From Albula goreensis (taxonomy: Eukaryota > Chordata > Actinopteri > Albuliformes > Albulidae): 64,000 nucleotides of DNA. Below are positions 1-12,200 of the stretch, one piece after another. The stretch's first letter is position 1. Each line of letters starts with the position of its first letter. The translations under genes and the position numbers were made by a program. The notes below the pieces were generated by a model. It saw only the letters and a program-made list of their open reading frames with translations. It had not been told where the DNA came from and ran no database searches. The stretch spans positions 9,940,049 through 10,004,048 of the forward strand of contig CM040764.1 of NCBI GenBank assembly GCA_022829145.1, in the 5' to 3' direction.

Positions 1-47
1 TCCCTTCTCCCCCTCCACCTACCGATGGGGCCTCCTTCAACGTGCAG
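1..47 (+). CDS. lpp: LPP exon a (partial, 5' end outside window)
   Basis: Frame is set by the next exon: codons run from base 3 to base 47 and encode [15 protein letters not shown], followed by a CAG|GTGAGG donor at 48. The position matches the human LPP segment with FPPPPPLDEEAFKVQ, just upstream of KTLEERRSS. The run of prolines is the distal EVH1 (Ena/VASP) ligand region of the family. Bases 1-2 (TC) are the last two bases of a codon and would allow Phe, but the first base is off the window. Phase 0 at the 3' end. Confidence 0.85.
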
Positions 48-3000
48 GTGAGGCAAATGTGTGTCCTCCGGGAAGCAGTGCTTGTGGTGGGTTGACCTGT
101 AACGTGGGTTGGAGGATTGACGGTTGGTGACAAGCCAATCACAGCTCATGATACTCCAAATGGATCATCTCAGTGGAACACAGCTTACCCAGCTAATATG
201 ATCGTTGTATTTGGCTTGATATATGACCAGAGTGTGACACCATTTTCAAAGAAAGTGCAGCACATTTTTACAGATTGCCTTCTCACCCTGCACTGTTATT
301 TAGAGGGTCTTATTCTGAGCATAATATCAACATAACCTTGAATTTTCCACATCTTTAAAATTGAGACATCAGTTCAATATGTTAAAACCTTGAGTTAAAC
401 CTTTTAAACCTATACTTTCAATAAGTTAATGGAAAAGTTCTGCCATTACTGTTACAATCAAAGTAGTGAGTGTACTCATTTTAAATGATTTAAATGATTA
501 CATTTATTTATTAAAGTATTCCTGTTAGAGAATCATTTCAATGCCGCTGTGTTTTGTTTTCAGTTAAAAACACACTCACACAGAGGCTATCTAAGACATG
601 AAGAATGTTTTGGTGAAGTGCAGACAAGATAATGTAAGTAGCTGCATAATGAAGACAGGCCACATTTAAACACTGTGGGTGTAAGGTGCAAGGCTGCACC
701 CTCCCCCCGCCTCCCTGTCCTCTCTTCAATTTGGACCTCTGGTCTGGCATTACTGACTGAAGACTGACACCTGTTGGCACTGCCATGTCATTTCGGTGAG
801 AGGAGCCTGGTGTTCCCAGGGCGGCATTCTGTCACAGCTTTCCCCAAGTACACCACCTTCCCATGAGCCCACGCTCAACTTAATCCCTAAGGAATTCTTA
901 CCTGGGGTTTCTATGGTATATCTGGGAGATACCAACATCTACATTCACTGTTGTGGATCTTCACAATTTTTTACTTAAATTTTGCAAAACTGAAAATTCC
1001 TAGTCTGTTCATTAATCTGTCTGTCTGCCTGTCTGTATGTCTGTGGTAAACCTGAATGGTGCCTGATGCATCCCAAATGCACAAGGCTAAGGAATTTTGT
1101 GAAATCGCTTTGGCTGTGGCCAGATGAGTTGGGGTTTGTGAGTGTGGAGTTGCTGGGTGTGACTGTGTGGAGCAGGGTTCACCTGTGCTCAGTCTGGCCC
1201 AGTCCTCTTCAGCTGCCAGCCATGTGTACATCTGGATTTGTTTTGAAGCAGCTTGGGATGAAATGAGCTGATGAAAAGGTCACAGCAGAAGCATGCCAGC
1301 AGGGTTTCGGCCAACGGCCCTCCAGGTTAAGAGCTAGCTCCTCCCCACGCTGTCCAACAAAAATCGCTGGCACACGTCTCTGTTTTCTGGGCCCAAACAC
1401 CTTCTGCCTGTCCTTTCCCTCAGGTTCACACTGGTCACTCATCTGCAGACAGGTGTATTGATCTTTGGAACAATAAGTCATCCTGTTATCCCCGATGAGT
1501 TGATCAATAATCATTCACTACTCAGCAGGTCTGGACCGTCAGCTGAGGAGAAAATGTTAGTATCTTTTTTGGCCTGCATCCTCTGTGTACTGTGTGTTCT
1601 CACAAGCAGAGTTAAACTGAAGATAGGACTGTGACCTGCAATGCCAGTTGGTCCACATGGATTTACTGCGTAGAATTCCATAGCCCCTGTGTGTATGCTG
1701 TTGTAAATCAGTGGTTTGTAACTTCGTTTTTCCTTGTGCTCTGTACATCACGTTTGAAAATTCAGACACTCATCTTTGTAACGTTCGTTCACACAGATGG
1801 TAGCCGGGGGGCAGAAAGGTGGCGTCTCATTGGCCTCCCTGTTGTCTTGAGCTGGCTACCCATCCCCCCCACCATTTGGAGAGTTCATCATGTTTGTTGA
1901 TCCAGCCATACCAGCACAATATAAAGCAGTGTCTTTCCATGATAAAGACCAGACAGATGCCACCCATTATTTTAAACAGTGCAGCGGCTGAGACAGTCAG
2001 GGAGAATCCCCCTTTCATCAGGCTTGGCGATTTTGCACCGCCAAGCATGTACACTCAACTACCACTTTTCACATTCATATCAGAAAAATACACAGTAGGT
2101 AGAGTTTTTAAAGAGTCTCTCACCATACTTAATGTAAAGTTGGCTCAGGCAACATTTTCCAATTTATGCAATTACTTCTTGTCACACCTGTCTGAAAGAA
2201 AGAAAACAAAGAAACCACCTTAGACCATTATAAATGAAATTATTTGAAGGATAGGGATATAAATAGCTGGGTAATTAGTAGACTGCAGTTGTGTATTTTC
2301 TTTAGCAGAGGATATTATCACACTGACTTTTATAGATGTGATTAGATATGAAATCTTGGTGGGTTGCCCTCATTTGAGGCTGTGTAACATATGACCTGAA
2401 TCCTGCCCTTCGCACACATCGCTATTTGTGTTTGAAAAGTGTTCAACGCGTTACCTACTTATCTAAAGAAAAAATTGCTTTATTAATCCAGAATCTATTT
2501 TCCCAGTTTCCATTTATAACCCCTCTCCCCCCACCCCCTCCTTTGTACTACTTGAACCAACTTTAAAATTACCATGGGAATAAACCTAATTCCTTTATAA
2601 ACTTCCTCTCACATTCATGTAATAATTTTCGACCAAAGATGCTGTGAATGTCCACATGGGACTGACATGAACTCTGTGGTAAACAAGCCGAGGTATAAAT
2701 AGACGGATGGGCATAATGCGGACCCTCTCTTCACCTGTCCATGCTCCAGTCATGAATCGTGGGGTTGCGTTAGTGGGTAACCATAGCAACCGGTTGCTGC
2801 GTGCTCTAACCCTGGCCTCCGCAGCAGTGGAATATCTGTCTCTCTGCCGTTTCTCACAAGCTAATTGGATGATAATAATCTCCTGCTATTTTTTTTTAAA
2901 TGAACACATAGCATCAACACACAGTTTCTGAGTTGATTTCTTTCTTCATCTTAATCTCTGAGATGGCAGTGCTTGTGTTGAGTTGAGGTTGAATGTTTGT

Positions 3001-6000
3001 CTATGGCTCCCCAATATATGATGATGAGGGACTGATTTTGTCTTTAAAACATACATCAGTTTACTTTAGTCCATGGCATTTCTTGTCATAGACTAAATAA
3101 ATTTATTGGCCTGAATGGAATCAATATACCCTTAAACCTTAATCTATTTTCTCTTAAATAGTTTTCTTCAGCAAACATTTTTTCACATGAAATCACATGA
3201 AAGTTAAAGAGTAACACATTTTGGGCCCATTTTAGTGATGGTTATGTGTTTAATGTGGATCCCAGTCAACTTTTAAGAGTTTTGTGTCTGCATTTTAGGA
3301 TGAACATGTGATATACTTGTTAAAGATGTCCAATTAATTATTATGTGTATGTGTGTTATACTGACTGCTGTACAAGTCCTCCTCAAGGAACATGCTGTTC
3401 CTGAATGAGTGATTGATGTGTGTTTGTGCCTTTGTCCCTCCTGTAGGTGAAAGGCCCAGAGAAGACTCTGGAGGAGAGGCGCTCCAGCCTGGATGCTGAG
3501 ATCGACTCTCTCACCAGCATCCTGGCCGACCTGGAGAACAGCTCGCCCTACAAGCCTCGACCCCAGCAGGTACGGCTTCTGTTACTGTGGTCTCTATGCA
3601 CACTCACACACACACACACACACACACTCACGCTCACACACACAGGCAGACTGTGTTCCCTTAAATACTTAGCGATCCCTACCCCACCCATTGAATCCCA
3701 TCACTCTATTTATATGATCCTGTGTGTATCCTCAATCACACCTGATGCACCCAAGGTCCCTTATACACCCCTTGTTACCATGTCATACTCACACACTGTC
3801 TCAGTGACCCTTAAACACTGGTGGGCCAGAGTGACAGTGTGACCGGATCGTAAAATATGGGGCATTACCCTGGGGCAGATTCCTGGAAACTGGCCCATTA
3901 TCAAGGCCCTGACACCAGCATGCCTCTCACAGTGTTCAGAGCTGGCAGTGTGAGGTCACAAAGGCCACTGTTCAGGCTGTTACAGGTTTTAGCACCAAAT
4001 ATAAATAACTAGTTATGAGGAGACTGTCACACTGCCATGACAACCAGAATACAGCTTCATTTAGAATGTTAATAAAATATAAACTGTTTATGAGCGAGTT
4101 CTGCTGTGACAGAATTCAACAGAAAAACAGGAGGAAACATGAGGTGCCCTTTCAGCCAGACCCCAAAACTGTGGATTTTATTTGCTTCAGAAGTGAACCA
4201 GCATGCATTATGAAAAATTAAGTTTGAGATGGGAATTTTTTTTTTTTTACTATGGTTAGTTGTATTTCAAAATTTTGTAAGCTGCAAGAGAGACAGAGGT
4301 GAGTGACAGCACTGTGACTCAGTATGGCAGCAATCTCAACAGGTGCAGAATCAGGAATGATAAAGTTTCCTAGTTATAATGCAGGTGAGAGAAGCGATGG
4401 CCTCTTCAGTGCTGAGCCAAAATGGAGGACATATCAATGATACCCATTTTACAGAGTGATGCAGGTTATCTCCATCATACCTGATGTACATGATAGAATG
4501 TGTGCACACACCAGTGGTGGCTGGTGAACTGAAACAGAGCAGGAACAAACTTTACCTTTATACTTATCATTATCATACCTTATACCTTATCATTATCATA
4601 TTATTATACCTTATTATTCTACCTTATCATTATGTTCAAACTGTTCCCATTCATCTTCCTTGATGAGCAATAAAACAATTCACATAATCTTCACCAGCTG
4701 ATGTAAACTAGAGTAAATGGTTTCCAGTGTAATGTTGTAATAGTAGCCTAAATTTTTCTTTACTAACTTGTGCAGTATTTGTTATTCCTACAATTAATGT
4801 TTTACAGTTGTTGACAGATTAAAAATGTCAATGGATATAACTAACGTAACTATTTTGCAAAGAACAGCAATTCTTTTAAAAAATGAAATTGGTAACCATT
4901 TACTCTATTTACGTCAACTGGTGTTGATTACTCTGTGAATAGTTGTCAGCTGGTGTTGATTACTCTGTGAATAGTTTGTTTTATCGTTAATCAAGGAGGA
5001 TAATTGGGAACAGGTTTAAAAGTGATGATAGATTTAAAGGTAAAGTTTGTTCCTCCCCTGTCTCGAGCTCACCAGCCACCACTGGCACACACACATGCAC
5101 ATGCACAGTAATGTCCAAAGAGGTCACACTTACTACTTAACAGTTTGTTAAATTTGCAAGTAAATAATTCCTAAAATAAAAGGCATGTCTTTATAAATGT
5201 ATGAGCCATGTAGCAGGTAGCAAAATGAATTCTGATTCTGAGAAAATGTTTCATTTGAAATCATTGTAAAATTAGATTTATCGATATGCGTCTGATAAAT
5301 AATAAACCGGGGGCATGGGTAAGGCAGCTATGTTCGCTGGCTGCGGTTGGGGGCAAAGTGATCATCAACTTCTCACTTCATTTTTGTCGCGCTCTCTTTT
5401 ATCCTCATCCTTGCTGTCTCCCCGGGGTATTAAAATTTAATTTCCTTGGCCACTTATGTTCCACAGTTCAAATTCAATTCAGCAAATGACGGTCCATGAG
5501 GGGCTGAACGGCCCCTTCTCATCATTATGTATTGTTATGTTCTTAACTCAATTTAGGGCTTGTGAAATCCTTGTTGGCGACAATATGTTAAACTAGAAAC
5601 ACAATGTTTCACTTGAAGAACGTAAATTTTAATTTGCTCGCTGTGCCAAATTTAACCACATTTTGTACATAGTTTATGCCATTTGCTCTGCAGGGTACTT
5701 ACCCTGGAGAGCTCGCAAGGGCTAACCACGTACTGTTTATTTTTACAGCAGTGTGCTGTCCTAAAGCAGGTCAGATAGAGAAACTGCAATCAACTACACG
5801 CTGTATCGCCACCTCTTTATACACAAACATGTCTTTTTAAGTTGCCATGTTCTTGGGTTTGGATGACTAAATAACAGAAATTTCTGAATGGTCATAATTG
5901 TGGTATTTGGAATATGAAAATGAAGTCCTTTCAAAAGTATTTTGTGACAACTAAGTATAAAAAACAAAGTAAAGGCGATGATTATTTTCTTAAATCATTT

Positions 6001-6181
6001 TATAAGTTAACATATGTATTTCCATATGAACTGTGGTCCTTTACACATTCATTTGTGAGTGTTATTTTCATTGGTGGTGTTAAATGAATGTAGCTTGATT
6101 TATGCAGCTGACTCGTGATTAGTTAATTGCACATACAATAATTGTGATTGTGATTAATACATGGTTAATTGTGTGGCTCTA

Positions 6182-6245
<64 letters not shown>

Positions 6246-9200
6246 CCTTCTCCCACCCAAAAATGCTTGTGGCTGAGCTGTGGAGCTGTGTCACAGCCCG
6301 TATCTGTGCCTGTGTGGAACGGCCTGTGTGTCACAGCCCGTATCTGTGCCTGCGTGAAACGGCCTGTGGGTCACAGCCCGTATCTGTGCCTGTGTGGAAC
6401 GGCCTGTGTGTCACAGCCCGTATCTGTGCCTGTGTGAACAGCCTGTGTGTCACAGCCCGTATCTGTGCCTGTGTGGAACGGCCTGTGCGTCACAGCCCGT
6501 ATCTGTGCCTGTGTGGAAGCCGGCTGTGCCTGTGTGAACAGCCTGTGTGTCACAGCCCGTATCTGTGCCTGTGTGAAACGGCCTGTGTGTCACAGCCCGT
6601 ATCTGTGCCTGTGTGGAACGGCCTGTGCGTCACAGCCCGTATCTGTGCCTGTGTGGAACGGCCTGTGCGTCACAGCCCGTATCTGTGCCTGTGTGGAACG
6701 GCCTGTGTGTCACAGCCCGTATCTGTGCCTGTGTGAAACGGCCTGTGGGTCACAGCCCGTATCTGTGCCTGTGTGGAACGGCCTGTGGGTCACAGCCCGT
6801 ATCTGTGCCTGTGTGGAACGGCCTGTGCGTCACAGCCCGTATCTGTGCCTGCGTGAAACGGCCTGTGGGTCACAGCCCGTATCTGTGCCTGTGTGGAACG
6901 GCCTGTGTGTCACAGCCCGTATCTGTGCCTGTGTGAAATGGCCTGTGTGTCACAGCCCGTATCTGTGCCTGTGTGAAATGGCCTGTGTGTCACAGCCCGT
7001 GTCTGTGCCTGTGTGAAATGGCCCTGCTCTCATGCTCTGGAGCACTCCAGCCTTATGCCACTGTGAGCAAATGGCAGCGAGTAACCTGAGCTCACAGCTC
7101 TCTGGCAGCTCTCTCAGCTGTGGGCGCAGAGGTCTCTGGGCAAGTCACCCCTTCCCTACTTCCCCCCTCTCCCCTGAAGACTCATTTGGAAGGCACTCTG
7201 AATATTCAGGCTTTCACACAGTCTCTGTTGGGTGCATGCTCTTTAAGAAATTATGCAAGTTTGATCACCCCCCCCACCCCAAACTTTTAGAAAGGCTGGT
7301 GCTTTAAAAACAGTGGAGCAATTTTGTTCCGCATCATTGCTCTCCCAGCAACACAAAGGAAAGAGAGATAATGAAATGTGAAGGGTGCATTAGGCAGGTA
7401 CACATCTTTGTTGTCTGACATGTGTTCAGCTGAATCACTAATTTCATAATGTTAAATCAAATAATTAATCTCTTCATAAGGTACAGTGAATTCTGAACAG
7501 TGTCTGCGGTCAACAGGCCCTGCAAAAGTGCATGCTGAGAGCTGCTCACCACAAACACTGGCAGGGATTTGGTAGGTTGTTACCTAAAGTTCCCTGGGCT
7601 AGTGCCTCATTACTTTTTCAGCTAGTGCCTCATTACCAAATTCGCAGCATGCACCCACAGATCCGCAGTCTAGTGAGATAATGAGAATACAGCGCAGTAA
7701 GATGGTGAGAGATAAGCCAGGTCTCTTGGCACTTGTTGGACAAACATTGTAGTGTTGTTTGTCATTGTTGTATTGTGTGGACTACATGCAATGCAAAGAG
7801 TCCAGACTGTTATTGCAATAACAAAAACAAGCGTTAACTGTCAGTTGTCTATGATCTGGTAAAACAGAGATCATAATCTTGCCAGTAAGAGAGACCATCC
7901 GATACATGGGTATTATTTCCCTCTACTGTGAGCTGCAGTTGCTCACTCTAAAGACCAGAAATAGAATAATCAATCTTAATATCTAAATCTTAACGTCAAG
8001 CAACATGCTGTTTGAGAAGGTGCAGGATTTTCCAAATGTTTAATGGAAGGGTAAAGGCGGCTGTAAAAACAGTGGTAAACCTCTGCTCGAAAGAAGCTAA
8101 GAATAGATGTTTTGACGTGAGGCGTAGAGCTCAAGCCATTGATTAAGACTGACCCCGGTGCTGTCCAGACGCAAGCCTGGATCGATGAGGCCTGTCAACG
8201 CTTTGTGAGGGAAGAGGAGACGTGACGCAGCCAGCGAGAGGATCTAGGGTACCCGGAGGGGCGTCCGTCACAGTCCTCAGAGTGGAACGGCGCTGACCTC
8301 CTCGCTGGTGTCCGTGATAGACCAATGGCAGGGCCTGTCTGAGCGCATCTTCTTTGTGTGCGTGCACGTTTGTGGGCAGGGGGCACGTTAGCGGTAAGGT
8401 GCGGCGGAGTGTCAAAATATAGTGCCTGTCAAATTCTGCAGCCGCCCTGGGCCATGGGTTAGGCGTGTAGCGAGATGACTCATCATCGAATTGTGGAAAC
8501 CTGGAACCGTAGCAGCTGAAAGGAGAGGGAGGTCTTTGTATTTGTTGAGGGTGCACATTTACCATTGATTCTGCATGTCAAGCGTTTTCCTTAAACAGCA
8601 GATAGGCTTTTTGGCTTTTGTGTCAGGCACATTTTGTCCCTTGGAAGCCTTATGCAAGTAATGCAGATTACTCTCTTCTTTGAGGAACGACACCACATTA
8701 CCCATCAGCCCCTTTGTCTCACTATCCAGCCCCATCTCTAATTGACCCAGAGGGCACAGTCAGGCATCCGGCAGTAGGCCTGGAGTCCATGCTTATTAGA
8801 CTATATAACCAGTCCCTAGACTAGGCATTGCCAAACCTCCTCCTGAGTCTCGGGAACTGCTGGTTTTCAACTGAAAATCTAAAACCCAGTTTAGATCAAC
8901 CGCTGCAATTGACCAATTAAGCGTTGACTAATGCAGGGGAAATCCCATTCGGTATCCCAATAGCCCAACAGCCCCACAGCCGCTCTCACACGATGAACAC
9001 ATCACGTTCCTGTGCTAACTCAGGCTCTTGTTTGTGTGTGGAGTGTTTTCACACATGCTGGTGATTGATAGGGAGAGGACGAGGCCAGGTGTTGCATTTA
9101 AGCTGTGTGTCTGATGGCACCTCTTCATGTGCCTGACACCTCTTGACCTAGTTTTTATTCATATATGACATCTTTTTGGTTGCGTAACTCCAAGATGCAG

Positions 9201-12200
9201 TCTATACCCTGGAGTCCCTCGTGATTGGTTCACTTGAATCAAAATCAGGGTGTCTTGCGTAAGACTTTCAACATTCTCCGCCTGATCCTTTAAGATTATA
9301 ACATCACTCCTGCTGTTGTTTACAGAACATTTGTGGAAAGTTCATTAGGTCCTAAAGGGCAAATTGCTGGATTGGCTTCCCTTCAATATTGACTTGCCTT
9401 CCCATATTCACCTTTGACCTCTCAATGGAAATATGTAGCATTTTGGGCTAAGGCTGTATATATGAAAGAGGTGAATGAAATCTTTCAAATATTTTGGCTC
9501 CTGGTTGAGTGTTGGTTTATTCATACAAACCTTTTGAGTACCACATTGCATCTTTTGGTGTTGTACCTTTTTCCATCTTATTTTGTGTCCTGGTTTCCAA
9601 ACCGTTTCATACAGAGAGTAAGCTGACGGGTGAGGCATACTGGCTCCTGTCTCTCAGCACCAAAGAGCAAGGATGTGTATATTTGAATGTCATTTGAATG
9701 TCAGTTACCTGCACTCTCTGCTTGTTTAAATGTGGTGCTCACCTTCGACCGCATTGTTTGCATGGACACTTTCCCAGATTTACAAATTGAATTGCGCTTG
9801 TTTTCCCCCCTTCTGTCAGCGATCATAAGTGATAAAAAAAATGCATGATAACAGACATCATTAGCCATCAGACAATGATGAGTGAGGGAAACATTATCCA
9901 CAACAAAGAGAAAAGAGGCTGTAGAGAAAGATGATAAGAATTCATACAAATTACTGAGCATGTAAACGGATGATTTTAAAACAATGGTTTAAACAATGAA
10001 GGTTTACGTTACTGTTTTCCATATGGCATACCGGTTCATGTGCGGAGTGTGGCATAGTGTACCTACCGTTGCATGTATCTCAAACAGGAAACATTTTAAA
10101 ATGCCACAGAATGCTATCCCTCACAAACAAATGCAAGTAATACTCATAACATGGAGTGGTGTAATAATACAATTGTGTTATATAAGTATAACTCAAACAA
10201 ATGATGACCAGAGTTTTTATCACAGGTAATGCCTTAAAACGATAAAATATTACTATAATTATGAAAACATTTCTGGTAGCATGGTAATGTAATTCAGTAC
10301 TTTTTAAATATGTGTAAAAATATGACTTTTGCAAAATTAAAAACACATTACCCAAGCAAATCTGTTGCATGTTCTGCATGTTCATGGTGTGCACATATTG
10401 TGCTCTTTAATAGTGTGATACAAATCAGTGATGTGTGTGGAAGTTGTGATGGGTACCTCACAAGGTTAAGGGAAGAGGAACAGCATTCAAAATGAAATAT
10501 ATGCATACTTAAGCTGGTGTGTGAACAGTAAAGTCTTCTTGTGCATCTCCAAACTTAACTGAACTATAAAAAGGTACAATATTCAAAGTTTTATCTTGTG
10601 AGGGTGAGACAAAAAATTCTAAAATTAATTATGTCCTTTATTCAGTTTATGAGAAAAATATGGAATATTTGTTGTCAGTCCCCAAAATGGCAAGCAAAAC
10701 GATTTTGCAAGCTGGTATGTTTTTTTATTAGGTGTTATCAGCCAGAAGTTATGACAAGTGTGCTCAGATCCAAGGCAGCATGACCGAGAAGCCTACCAGA
10801 TGTGAGCGGAATGAGCGAACGGTAACCAACGCCAATGCCCACGCCGCCACTCCTCATCTCTGAGCTGAGAATCCTGCTCCCTGTGCGTGGCTGATTCGGC
10901 GCAGATCGCACTTCCTGCAGTGCATTCTGTTTGGAATGGTTGACCTTTAACCCCATGTTTCAGCATCTCCAATCACGACACAGATGTGATTCCATTTTAA
11001 ATCTTCCCTTTAGAGCTGTCCACTATGGACTTGCTTTTTTTGTGTGTGTGTTAATGGAACGACATGATTGCACTCGGCAGTCAGTCAGTTTGGAAGATGA
11101 GAGGAAAAGTGCCGCCAGTAAATTAGACTTTTGATGACAGTGAGCATCTCTGTGCATGGAACCCTGTGTTGGTGGTTCTAATGCATACATGTAGCCTGTG
11201 TTTGTTAGGAGCACAGTGCACAAACATTTATGCTTTTTGGCTCACTCTGGTCACATGTGGTGTCTGCAGTATTTTTATAGCCTATTGATTGAGGAGAAAA
11301 GGGATAATGATATGAAACACCGCCTCCCATATGTAATGCAGAAAGTAGTTTTTCCTTGAAGTGCGAAAATGAAGGATAAAAATGTGTGGACAGGATAAAA
11401 ATTCAAATAAAAACAGCACCTGCATTTTAGTGTTGGGCATTGCTCTTGATGATATCTTTTTGTTCGTACCAAAATAAAATGTATTTTTGGTTGTATTTCT
11501 TGTAATTGCTGTTAAAATACCCGCAAATTTTCTGGTTGATTTCATATTTCCTAAATTTTCGTGAGGATGGTCTTTAAGCACGGTCTTTTATAACCCAATA
11601 AAGATACGAGCACTTTGATTGTCAAACATGCCAGACAAAACGTTCATTTTCCTGTCCTGATTTTAAAAATGCAGTGCAGTCTCCTCACCACAATGTATAG
11701 GTGAGCATTTTAATATTAGCATTTTATCAGAATCAACACACTTGTTGCTGCCTGATAGACGTTAGAACAGGTATGACATTTACTGGCAAATATATATTAT
11801 ATATGTATGAAGTATATACACCCTTTATACATATTGTTATCTAAAGAAAGGTTAGTATTTATGATTTCTTTTTTGAGAGCAAAACATTTTTAGCTGTGAA
11901 GGTTTAGAAGTCCCTCAACAGAATCCTCTAATATTTGCTGATAAAACAGCGAGAACTCGGCCTGCTGGGCAATACATTTAAACAGATTAAAGAGAGGATT
12001 TAGCTTTGAGGGGCAACGGTGAACAAGAATCATACGTTTCGCGATGCAGAGCTTGCCAGATCTTGCATTAGCACTTTCACTGACCTCTTAGCATTCCAGA
12101 GCTCCTTCCCATTTCCTTTCTTGAGCGAGTCAAAAATTAAATATGAATTAAAGTGAAGACGTTTGTTTGATGTTCACTGGGGGGGCTGTGGCTGGGTAGG

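Noticed and set aside
6144-7016. Long cysteine-rich open frames in all three + frames (up to 191 codons)
   Set aside because: They are a by-product of the 40-bp minisatellite: the unit has no stops on the + strand and shifts frame each copy. There is no start context, splice support or homology.
6290-7024. CRISPR-like array of regular repeats
   Set aside because: Units are contiguous with no unique spacers, and the host is a vertebrate; it is a minisatellite.
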